From: Macrolepiota albuminosa
Lineage: Eukaryota; Basidiomycota; Agaricomycetes; Agaricales; Agaricaceae
Direction of reading: 5' to 3'
Assembly: GCA_027475525.1 (NCBI GenBank)
Contig: JAMWFC010000053.1
Span: 744,001 to 808,000 of the forward strand
Length of the DNA stretch: 64,000 nucleotides
Positions 30,880 through 41,448 of this stretch are shown one piece after another. The stretch's first letter is position 1; each line of letters opens with the position of its first letter. The position numbers and the translations under genes were made by a program. The notes beneath the pieces are model-generated. The model did not search any database. It saw only the letters and a list, made by a program, of their open reading frames with translations, and was not told the DNA's origin.

Positions 30880-32985
30880 TTATCTATTCCGCCCTGGGGG
30901 GCGGTCGACTCCCATACCCACTAAAACCCTTAATGCCAATTTCCATGCCCTGTGTGGCGCTAGGTGCTCTGTGAGGAGGGGCATCCATGTCTCTGTTATT
31001 AGTTTGCTGCTTAGTGCTCTCCTTCCGTACCTCTGTTCTTCTGAGGCCAGGCAGTTCAATTTTATTCTTCTTGCTATTGCGTTGCACCATCTTCCTGTTA
31101 CCTCATCTTTTCTGGGGACTTTCTCTGGGTCCGCTCCTTTTTTTATCCTCCATTCGCAGCATAATTTCCATATCAGGCGAGCTGACTCGGACATAACAAT
31201 TCGGAACATTCTATTACTTGCTTCTGTTTTCTCACCTTCCTCGATGTCAGGTTTGGCTAGGTTGCATCCTAGGATGAGGCCCACGCTGGGGTCCTCCCAT
31301 GTTATGCCCCTCATCCCACATAGGTTTTTTGTGAGTGCCCAGACTTCTGTTTGGCCTGATGCCACGCATCCAATTAGAATGTGTTCCAGGCTTTCCTCTT
31401 CGTTACAGACGTGGCACTAGCCTCTCGGCTCGAAGTCCGGGATTTTTGACCAGTACTCTCCCACTTTGTATGCGTTGTGGGTCGCTTTCCAGAGAAAGGC
31501 CCTTGATTCTTTCGTGATTGTACGGTCTCGGAGTGCACCCCATATACTCTTATCAGTCGGGAAGGTGCCGTTTAAGTCTTTTATGGCCCACCTGATTCTG
31601 TCCAGGTTTATTGTCGTGCCTCGCCTCTGTGGTGGGGGTGTTCCTTCCAGTATTCCTCTGTATAGTAGGGCCTGGGAGGCTATATTCAGCCTCGCACCAG
31701 TTATGTAGTCCTTTTTCTCCTTGGTCAGCACCTCTTTCGTTTTATCGTCGTGTTGCATTTGTGCTCCTTTTTTCGCTTGTTCATCTGCTTCCTCGTTTCC
31801 TTTAAGGCCGCTATGCCCCTTGACCTTTGTGAGGAGGGTTTTGCCTTTCCTGTTCCTTAGTTTGGCCGCCGTGGCTTGGAGGATTTCCTTGTTCTCTACG
31901 CCTATCCATCCTCTGTCTTCCCAGTCCTTCAGTCTTTTGGTCAGTCCATCTATTGTGATTTTGGAGTCGCTCAATATTTCCAAATGGTCGCTAGAGTTTG
32001 CCTGGTTGGCCGCTATTAGTATCGCTAATGCCTCGCCTGCGTTATTCGTTTGGCTCATGTGTGCAGGTACCCTTGCGGCAGTGTTTCGTGGGTCGTTTTC
32101 GCTGTACCAGACTCCGGCCCCTGCGCTGGCATTTTCGTAGCCGTTATTAAGGCAGGATCCGTCAGTGTACACTTTTGTCAAACCTGGTGGGCCCTCTCCT
32201 GGCTCTGGGCTTCCTGCCTGGCGTTGGGTATCCACACCCGGGTGATCATTGTTCGGTGCATCATTTTTCTTTTCTACAAAAACTCTTATGCAGTCTGTTA
32301 GGTGCGTTGAGGGGTATATTGTCTTGTCAAAGAGGGTGGATTCCTTACCTCTTGTCATCCTTCTTAGCCCCTCATTCACTTGCCCGCTGTTCAGGTCCTC
32401 AAGACTTAGGGGGTTCCATTCGCTGCTTAGAGAGTTTAGCAGTTTCCTTGCCCTTTTGCTACATTTGCTGGGGTTCTTGCACCCCTTGTCTCTCATTTCT
32501 TTGCAGCTTACGCATTTACAGTTCTTTCGCTTCCTGTGCGCTTCGTTTATTGCGCAGTTAGTCGCCCTAACAAGTTCTAGTAGGTCGCCTACAGTTTTTA
32601 CATCGTGGGACCTTCTCAGGCACTTCCCTGTTGCCGAGTTGTATCCCAGGCGCTTCATGCCCACTAGGCCTGTGTGGTGCCATATCGGCATACTCATTCT
32701 CGTTGCCGGTTCTAGTTTTTTTGGTGGGAGGGATACATTGTGTTTCCGGGCGGTTCTTATCATCCTTTTGAGGGACCTTGGCAGGCCATTTTCGCTCTCT
32801 CTCGTGTCGACTGTGAGGGACTGTAGGATAATGTTCTGGTACGTTCCGTCTCTTTCGATTTTCCATTTTTTGTTCAGGTTGATTTCGATTAGCGCGTCTG
32901 CGACTTTTGCCCATGCCGGTCTTGTTTCGCTCATATTCATGTACCTCTTTATCTTCATGAGGTCGATTGCCTCATTTCTTGCCTT
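30880..32985 (-). pseudogene. LINE ORF2 C-terminus (RNase H and zinc-knuckle domain)
   Basis: Open from the truncation point (KARNEAIDLMK), before any RT motif. RNase H is seen as VYTDGSCLNNG near 32170, AGEALAI near 32035, ILSDSKITIDG near 31975, and NEEADEQAKKG near 31795. A TAG at 31419-31417 interrupts just before a Cys/His knuckle (CHVCNEEESLEHILIGC). The same frame then continues to 30880. Only this nonsense codon breaks the remaining frame. Being 5'-truncated, it lacks RT and endonuclease and is dead on arrival. Confidence 0.85.
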
Positions 32986-33001
32986 TTATAAGTGTATTGT
33001 T
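32986..33001. repeat. 16-bp TSD, right copy (LINE insertion)
   Basis: TTATAAGTGTATTGTT, identical to 30662-30677. Confidence 0.9.
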
Positions 33002-33145
33002 TGTTAGTGGTTTGGTCATTACTTGGTATAGATACTAGCCTCCTTTCCAGGACTTTAAGAGGCAGACAATGGACGTTCTTTTTTATTTGTGTAGTTTAAG
33101 GGGGCTTATCCCTTCCTCCCCTTCTCAATAGAATCAACTCTCTTC

Positions 33146-34360
33146 TTGAACCTTCAGCTTCTTTTTTCGATGCCTATTAAATATGGTTTCATGTTTGCAC
33201 GGAGCAAGAAATACAAAGGGGGCAAAGTCATGAACAAAGAATTACACACCGCACGTTTCATTCCTTACGACATTTTGAAAAACCTCAGTAGACTGTCCAG
33301 ACCATACTCTCCTAGAAATTCTTCCTTCCTTTGCTTTCATAAAGATATTGTTTCGGTTGACATGGACAGGCCAGATGATGACAAATGTAAGGTCGATTTT
33401 GTCATCAACCATGTGTGGTCGAGGTCGACACTGGACAGGTATGACGCGCATGTCAGAGAGTTTTTCTCCTTTTGTCGTGCAAGGGGAATCAAACCATCCA
33501 GAGACATTCCTGCTTCGGAACGTCTCTTGTGTTCCTTTGCAGCTTCTATGGCCAGATCCAGGGCTGGTGGAACAGTGTTGGCTAAGCTTGTGGCTGTCAA
33601 AGCCTGGCATATTCAGAACGATCTACCGTGGATGGGGTCTTCTCAATTGAAGTATACGTTGAAGGGAACTGAAAACTTTACGCCCTCCAGACTCCTTAAA
33701 AGAGAAACGACCACCAGTCTCACTCGACATGTTTCATGTTTTTAGGGAACACCTCAACTTGTCTTTGCCAGAGGACGCCTGTATTTGGGCAGTCGCATGT
33801 ACTACCTTTTGGTCTCAGATTTGCATGGGAGAGTTCTGTCCCAAGACTGAGAAGAACTTCGATGTTGGGATTACACCCACTTGGGAACAATTCGGAAATC
33901 CTTTTCCAACGGGGACTAGGATGCTGCATTTACCACGAACTAAGAGGGGTGGGTTGAGAGGAGAAACAGTGGTTGTTACTCGTCAGCACGAAATCAACAT
34001 CCTATTGCTGCTCTGGAGAATCATGCTCATGTCAACACTTGCTCTATATCAGACACAATCGCTTCATTTAGGAATCGGGCTGGCATCATGACAGGCTTGA
34101 CCGTACGCCGCATGCTCAAAAGACTCAATGGAATTCTCGCTGACGCTCATTTCCCTTGCATTACAGGACACTGTTTCCGCATTGGCGGCACGACGCATCT
34201 TCTGCTGCATGGCATTCCTCCGGATGTTGTCAAATTGATGGGTAGATGGACTTCAGACGCGTTTCTTCGATATTGGAGATCTTTGGAGATCATTGCTCCG
34301 ATGTACGTTGAATTGTTGAGGCCTGTTCTGGGTCACCTTGATTGCTGTCACCTATGGTAG
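33146..34360 (+). pseudogene. DIRS tyrosine recombinase, frameshifted
   Basis: The N-terminal SAM-like region (STLDRYDAHVREFFSFCRARG, 33425-33490) is followed by a frame change near 33735, HLPRTKRGG near 33930, another frame change near 34005, and the catalytic C-terminus GHCFRIGGTTHLLLHG ... LMGRWTSDAFLRYW (34165-34285). The His-x-x-Arg pair and the Tyr nucleophile are visible. It integrates the circular DNA of DIRS elements without target duplication. At least two frameshifts inactivate it. Confidence 0.82.
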
Positions 34361-34370
34361 GGGTTCGATC

Positions 34371-34679
34371 CTCATTGCTTTCTCCGGTTGCCTTGGCTAC
34401 TGCGATGTGGGATTATAGTGTTTAGCATGAGGAGGATTCTCAGTCGCCCCTATTTTAACATTTGGCCGGCTACCCCCATCAATAGATAATGTATGTAGAA
34501 ATTTTAGAATGCTTATATTGAATTGAGTCTATATACAAGGCATGCTGTAACGGGTGCAAAATGATAGCGCCAGGTTCCATTGCAAGCAATTTTGCTTACA
34601 ATTCATGAATATCAATCAAGTTCTCCGCGAGGAAATGCATTTACGCACTCATGTGGGGCTACGGGCCCAAGGATAGACA
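34371..34679. other. DIRS 3' flank; nothing recognisable
   Basis: About 300 nt without an ORF of note, between the recombinase stop and an older LINE remnant. DIRS terminal sequence probably ends within it. Confidence 0.4.
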
Positions 34680-35802
34680 TTAGCCTATTCCTTCTTCCGT
34701 TCCAGGCCTACTACCCACTAAAACCCCGCTTTGGGCAGCTATGTTTGAGTCTCTGATTATGTCCATGTCTATGATCCCTGTTTCTTCCCATGTCTCTATA
34801 ACTAGCTTTATAGTCAGTGATTTTTTCCCAAGTCTAGTTTTCGTTAACTTGAAGTCCAAATCGGCTCTTTTGGATATTGCCGAGGTCCATCTGTTTGAGA
34901 CCTCGATTGTGGAATGAGGGATATCATTATTTCGAATCACTCTTTCACATCTTAGAGCCCAAATCATCTGTGCTGCTTCTACAATTAGGATTCTATGTAA
35001 TCTAGAGAGTCCTTGCGATCTACAACCTTCCTCGTACTTGATCATTAATGGACTTCCTAATATGGAGCTTATGTCCTGTTTACGGAGGTGTTTTCCGGTT
35101 CTTTTTTCCTCGTTTACCTTTTCCCATACAAGGGATTGACCGGTACAGGCGCATTCGGTCAAGATGTGGTTCAGGGAGTCCTCTTCATCATCGTGTTTAC
35201 ACGTGGCTCTTGCTTTCAACTCCGGTTTCATATTAGGTCAGTCCCAGTAGGTTCCAACCTTGTATGCGTCGTGAGCGCACTTCCACAGGAAGACTCTCAG
35301 TGGTTTAGAGAAGTCCTTGTTTCTTAGGCTGAGCCATATTTGTTTATCACTCGGGACCTTTTTATTCACTTTTTGTACTGACCTCTTTATTTTTTTATCA
35401 TAACGCCCGTTCTCGGTCTCTGGGGTATTGATAGTTCACTCCTTATTTTCTTGTAAGCAATTGCTTGGGTCATCTTCGTTAATTTTGCTCCAGTTAGATG
35501 TAACTCAGTGGGTATCGGGGGGAGAGTAATGGGTTTATCGTTGTTCAGGGCTTCTCTCGCCATTGTGCTGGCATTATTCTCATGCGAGGTCGTTTGGGAG
35601 TCAGATAAGTCATTGATATATATTGGTGCCGTATGCATTCTTGTCGAAATGATTGTTCCAATCTTGTAGAACCATAAAGATGCATCGATTGGTCTTTGAG
35701 AGGTTCACCTAACAAGGCAGTCTTGGGATCGGATCTGCCATCTTTGCATGCGTAACAGCGTACATCTACCGGTGCATCAAACATGAGCCTTCTAATGAAC
35801 AA
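34680..35802 (-). pseudogene. Older LINE C-terminal remnant
   Basis: Fragments of the same LINE family as 30678-32985: FLWKCAHDAYKVG near 35275, a Cys/His knuckle CKHDDEEDSLNHILTEC near 35170, SNRWTSAISKRADLDFKLTK near 34850, and the end VLVGSRPG (the younger copy ends VLVGMGVDRPPG). Frames are broken and no poly(A) or TSD was seen, so it is an older copy. Confidence 0.65.
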
Positions 35803-36020
35803 GTAGTCTGAGACGAACTTAAAGTGCCGAGGTGAGAGATGAGGAATCTACTGACCTTGATTTTGTCGCAGATGGAACAAAAATTGAAACGATTGAGTAT
35901 GGTTACGGACAGCGGTGATACTATTCATACATGCATATTGTGTTAATACAGTGGGGTACGAAATGCATGAGTCACAGGTCTAACATGTCAGTTACAAAAT
36001 TCCTTGAGAAACTCAAAGTT

Positions 36021-39020
36021 TCAGCCTCGACCACAAGGACGGTGAGGCTCAAGACTCACGTCTAGATATCGTAAATGTTCTGGGTCATCTCCCCTAACTC
36101 CCGGATTCTCCGATTTCCTGATCTTTCGAACTGTCTCCTGTATTCTCACAGATTCCACAGATCCATGTTCAGAAGAATAAACTGCGGGTTTGTCTGAAAG
36201 TAGCAAGTCTTGGTAAGTGCCGTTTTGATTTGGTTCGATCACTCTGAAAGTCGAAGAACATGCTCCAGCACACCAGATATCGTACGCAGTGTATTTGTCG
36301 GCCGGCTTGCTGTCTCGAAGAGGGTTGCGCCGTTGTGGACTCAATATAGAGATACCTGATTTGGGAGAACCCAAAGCCATAACCATCCTTATGAAAGGAA
36401 TAGGAGGCTGTTTGTCCGGAGGGTTGAAAACCCCTAGTTTAAACGGGTCCATATTCGGATCAAACAGGTTTCCTACGACTTTTGTGGTGTACTCGAAGGC
36501 GTTTCGAACTTGGCAAAGGATCACAGACACGTTGTCTGGGCCAACGGGTTTCCGAGCATCGAAGACGAACGGGATGACCACATCCACTCCAGGTTGGTTT
36601 TCACGGCATAGTATTGCAGCACCACGTGCAATGAGTCCGTAGAGAGTGCTGCGATTCATGGCAGAGGCGTGCTCGATCCTGATGAAGTGGTTGAAATGCA
36701 CTTGTGAATACTCAAAGCAACATTGAAGCGAGACGTCTTCGTCGGAATTATGTAGGAACATCGGGCGCCCTTGAAGAATATTCGAAAGGTGAGCTGCATC
36801 AGCGTAGGGTCCGTAGCGTCCTCCTTGGCCTTCAGTGACTTCAGTACTTGGACCGTCCGACCGCAGTAAAGCGTTCAGAAAGCTGGTTAACTTGATGTTT
36901 CGGCGGTCCCCGACGATTGCATCACGTGCCAGTGTGAACAGCAGGAGAGCTACCATCTCACCGCGATCGCCCTTGTCAAGACTGGGACCTGTCAGCACTT
37001 TGTTAAGAAGATCGGCTTGATCAATGTTGTGCTCTTGGACGATGTGACAGGCAGCCTCCGCCAAAATAGGTTCCGAGGCTGCGATGGTGATGGCCGTTTC
37101 GTTGTTATTTTTTATCGCAAGGCAAAGGCGCATGTGATGCTCTACCTGGTTGATTTCCAGCGTTCGTGATGCTAACGTCGTGCGAGTAAAGCATAAGGGA
37201 ATCCGGGCGGACAAGATTGCTTTAAAGGAAGATAAATATCCTCTGAAAACATAGAAATGACGGGGAGGACCCTACCGATCCGTTGTGATTCGTTTAGATT
37301 TTTTGGATCCACTTCGTAAGCTTCGGGGCCACCCAGAAGCTTCATGGCGGCAAATTGCACCATGTTACTTCTCTCCCTCGCCCCTCCTTCATTATAGCGT
37401 GTTCCAAACCTGTGCATCACGTCAAAAATTGTCAAAAGAGGGGATGACTCTTGACATACAGTGGCCGGCCAAACTGGCACATCCATTCAATAGAAACCAT
37501 ATCTCGAAGATAATGTACGTCCTTCTTCACTTTTCCGACTACTAGTTGGTCGAAACTGATGTCTGTAAAAGGAGGGATGAGTTTGAAGCTCTGTCCACTG
37601 ACGCGTCGAGAAGGATCCATGTATGGAGGCGGAGCATATTTACGCATCTCGCCGGCCGTAGAAAGAAACACCGAAACCAGAGCTTTCACTGAAGTGATGC
37701 AATTTAACGCCCTTCGAAGGCAATGGAAGACATTTTCTCCTTCCACATCTGTTAGCGGTTTGAACAGCCCATGAACTTCGTCACATGCAAAGACAACAGC
37801 TTTGTATCCCATATCTTTAACGCAGGAGGTCAACTCTTTAGCTTTGGTCTCAAGTAGTTGTTCCTGCATCATTCAGTGAGCAGATAGCGATGGATGTGAC
37901 AAGCGGAGTACTTGCAGAAGAATAGATCCCAATTTTTTGACTTTTGGCCATATCCAAGATTTTGTTATAGAACTTGACGCGGTAACTGCCTTGCGATTTA
38001 AAGGATGAACCAGCGGTCATAAGAAATCTAAACTTTGCTGCTGTCGAACTGTTCAGGTGTGAGGAATCGTGCTCGGGAATTTTGCGTATTTCATTGTCGA
38101 TGTTTTCGAGAATTTCGTTGGTGCATGTGAAGACTGCTGACAAGAACAAAAGACATCTCGACATCATCACCTTGTACGTGCCTTTTATATCAAAGTAAGA
38201 TTTAACTTCTTCGTCACATGGGGGAAACCCTAGAAACCGACAACCATGGTGAACAACATAGATCAAGAAGAAAAGATACGACTCTTGCCTGTATGGGGAG
38301 AAGGTCGGAGATTGAGAGGAATCACAACCAATTTTTTGGCCAGTTCATCAATCATGCGAGATTTTCCGGTTCCCGACGACTGGACAATAGGGATGGCTTG
38401 TGCATAGAAGGGCTCTTTACCATCGAGCTGTGCATAGAATGAGATAATTTCTTCCAAGGCCTTGGGTGCTAAGCCTCTATATTCGACGCCCCAAGAACGT
38501 TCCGTTGCTTGGACGATCTCAGACTAGATTTGTTACCTTGGTTAAGATACGTACCTCTGCTACCTGTCACAGACGAAGGGCCTTTGACAACTTTTTTTAC
38601 AGGCGGAGGGCCTTCTTTCACACTCTCTAAAAATTTCAAGCCTAGGAAGATCTGAGGCTGCAAGATCAATACTGATATTACAGAATGGACGGACCATGTT
38701 CTCGTAATTCTTTCCACGTCCCGTTTGCAATACATCGATCGATTATATCTCGTAACTCGGTCTGCTCAAGATACTCTGCCTTTTGCAACTGATCGAACAC
38801 AGAGTAAGACTGCAATTGTCGAAATGACATTTCCGCCTCGACGACTGCACCCCAAAGCATATAGATTATCTGGGTGATGTCTGATTCTTTCGTGTAACCA
38901 ACGTTGGTCACTCTTAACATGAATTCCATCGGCCAATCTCTGTTTCTTCTCTACGGATGGAGCAGAATCCTGGGTCCCAGGCGACAGAGAACGCTTCTGA
39001 GGAGCAGTTGACTGAGACAT
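36021..39020 (-). CDS. Uncharacterised P-loop NTPase-family protein
   Basis: Multi-exon gene with the likely start at 39020 (MSQSTAPQKRSLSPG). After a helical segment (LWGAVVEAEMSFRQLQ), the Walker A-like IVQSSGTGKSRMIDEL lies near 38400-38350 and a Walker B-like VVFACDEVHGL near 37790-37755. The 3' exon is long (37214-36021). Introns are about 30-60 nt; borders were not fixed exactly. The QSSGTGKSR type is a recurrent, poorly described protein group in Agaricomycetes. It lies beside the Crinkler-like gene on the same strand, but I see no proof of a functional link. I found no clear inactivating lesion, but the exon chain is inferred. Confidence 0.55.
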
Positions 39021-40027
39021 GAGCGAGTGTGAGAGACAGGGGTGGATGCGACATTTAGAACCCCTCCAGGAGTTTGTAAGTCCGAAACAAACGACGGAAC
39101 GGATCATGTGACGTGCAGCAAGGTTGCCTCGCTGAGACACCGGTCCGGTAAAATCATCCACTCTCGTCAACAGAACCATCCCTCGCTCTCTCTGACATTG
39201 GCCCATCCCTGCTCTCCCCACAGCGCCGTTCCCGCTCTCCCACAGTGCCGTTCCTGCTCCCCTATTATAATACATACGTACCAAGTTGGGAAGAACTGAC
39301 GACTTTGGATCCAGTGTAATATACATATTATAATACATTACTTATTAACGTAGCGGGCTTTGTGGCCAAAGGGCGCCCTTGAATATTATCGATTACTTAT
39401 CATCAGCCAAGTTACCAGCGAGTCCAGGCTGCGCCGGACGATGCCGTGACGATCGCTAATTTTACCTCTCGCCAAGGCTATCCTCGCGACTCGGCACCTT
39501 TGCCACTTGATAATCGAACTTATTTCTTATCCTTAGTACAGCAGTGCGCAGGGGATTCTTAGAGCGCGTGATCATTCCAGTGGCTATGTCACTTTCTGTC
39601 ACTTTTGACATCTTCGTGGCTTCTTTGATCTCCCCTGATCTCCCCTGGGAGAGTGCGGAATTCGCCAAGCAGTTCGGCCCTCCCACCCGAGTGGGCATCT
39701 GCTGCCCTGCGTCCCATGTCTATCACAGACGCATCTCTCAGTCAATATATTCTCTCACGACTACGTCGAAGCTGGATGGTTTGTGGTCCACTCGCATCAT
39801 CATGATCCCGTCATCATGATACTCCATGCATGACATCGTGTAAGAAGAGCATCACTTCACCCTCACACTTATCGATCAACGACTTGACTTTTTTTGGGGC
39901 AGACTGCTAGTGTCTTTGACAGCCAAGTACACCCAACGACGTCGATGAACTCGACGTATAATCCCATCCAGTACGCGTCCGCCCCCCGACATGCCACCCA
40001 GCGGGTTTCCAGGCCCACATCAGTATC
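39021..40027. other. Intergenic; no supported gene
   Basis: Short overlapping ORFs on both strands (for example 39462-39819) without recognisable motifs. A direct ATATTATAATACAT-type motif recurs near 39265 and 39325. Confidence 0.4.
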
Positions 40028-40635
40028 TTTTGTCATCTGTCAAGGTACTTGGGCGAACAAGTTGTCTCATGACTTTGCTCATAGATGTACATCCTTCTTT
40101 TGTCATCTGTCAAGGTATTTGGGCGAACAAGTTGTCTCATGACTTTGCTCATAAATGAACATCCTTCTTTTGTCATCTGTCAAGGTATTTGGGCGAACAA
40201 GTTGTCTCATGACTTTGCTCATAGATGTACATCCTTCTTTTGTCATCTGTCAAGGTATTTGGGCGAACAAGTTGTCTCATGACTTTGCTCATAAATGAAC
40301 ATCCTTCTTTTGTCATCTGTCAAGGTATTTGGGCGAACAAGTTGTCTCATGACTTTGCTCATAAATGAACATCCTTCTTTTGTCATCTGTCAAGGTATTT
40401 GGGCGAACAAGTTGTCTCATGACTTTGCTCATAGATGTACATCCTTCTTTTGTCATCTGTCAAGGTATTTGGGCGAACAAGTTGTCTCATGACTTTGCTC
40501 ATAAATGAACATCCTTCTTTTGTCATCTGTCAAGGTATTTGGGCGAACAAGTTGTCTCATGACTTTGCTCATAAATGAACATCCTTCTTTTGTCATCTGT
40601 CAAGGTATTTGGGCGAACAAGTTGTCTCATGACTT
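40028..40635. repeat. 70-bp tandem repeat (8 copies plus a partial ninth)
   Basis: The unit starts TTTTGTCATCTGTCAAGG and recurs every 70 bp from 40028 to 40588, with a 48-bp partial copy at the end. Two tail variants alternate: TAGATGTAC (B) and TAAATGAAC (A), in the order B A B A A B A A. That suggests a 210-bp higher-order unit (B A A) was duplicated. Since 70 is not a multiple of 3, the ORFs crossing it are incidental. Confidence 0.92.
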
Positions 40636-41448
40636 AGATGAACATCCTGACAGACGTCGTGTGACTTTTTTTTACAACGCTTCGTGAAATGCATGTTGGT
40701 TCTTCAAAAACAAACACGCATGACATACGACCGCAGTTTGAATAGGGAGTGGAGTGGCGTGGCGTGGGTGCTGGGCATGAACATGACATGCTGGTTGCGG
40801 CGGCAAGGACGGCGATGATGGAAGCGGGGCTGTTCACACCGGTGCTCTCCACGTATAGTCAAGGCCAACGAGAGGAACTACAACACGGGCAAAGAAGAAC
40901 AAGAGAGCCAATGAGAGGGAGCCGAGATAATAATAGACAGGCAGAGGGGCACGCATCGATCTTCCTCATCACCTCCATGTGAACTAGCCATTTCACTCGA
41001 CACATCAGTCCTGATCTGGAGACTTCGTGGAGGAAGCAGCCATGAACCCGGAGAGAACGTTTGAACCGGTTGAGCCGGGGCCCCCACCAATACCAAGTTC
41101 TATTCTTACAACCTGTCAGTCCCTGACTATTTATGGACATTTCAAAGGTTTATATGTAATAGGAGGATTTCGTAGAGTAAAGGCGAGGACAGGTTCTCAC
41201 AGCACTCGAAGGGGGGGGATGTCCGTAGCATACTTGGTACGCGACCAAATGTATGTAGTACGGGCCCCGGTCGTTCATGCGTGGACCTCCCCGGGTAATG
41301 TCAACCAACCAACCAACCAAAGATTAACAAATACCGATCGCGCACCACACCTGGTGGCGCGCTCGATAGTCAGGGGAAAAAGGATGTAAGTAGAAATGAG
41401 AGAGAATAAAACATATCTTCGACCATGTACAAGTCGTCCTTCAACATT
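40636..41448. other. Intergenic; no supported gene
   Basis: No convincing coding sequence. A CCAACCAACCAACCAA tetranucleotide run is present near 41304-41320. Confidence 0.4.

Larger units (their letters stand above)
30678..32985 (-). mobile_element. 5'-truncated LINE inserted in the DIRS element
   Basis: The minus-strand element ends in a poly(A) tail (53 T on the plus strand, 30679-30731) and is flanked by perfect 16-bp TSDs. It is truncated at its 5' end at 32985, inside ORF2. The long tail, perfect TSD and nearly open frame point to a recent insertion. A related but older copy lies at 34680-35802. Confidence 0.88.
2130..34370 (+). mobile_element. DIRS-type (tyrosine recombinase) retrotransposon, split by nested insertions
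   Basis: Three DIRS modules lie in order on one strand: a gag-like ORF1 with Cys/His knuckles (2272-3120), an RT/RNase H ORF (3090-3303 resuming at 29166-30645), and a tyrosine recombinase (33146-34360). Two insertions interrupt it: a solo LTR containing two Gypsy elements (3304-29165) and a LINE (30678-32985). The outer ends are approximate because no terminal repeats were located. Several stops and frameshifts make it non-autonomous now. Confidence 0.8.

Noticed and set aside
40028..40635. Regular repeats that might be taken for a CRISPR array
   Set aside because: Units are contiguous 70-bp copies with no unique spacers, in a eukaryotic genome; it is a satellite.
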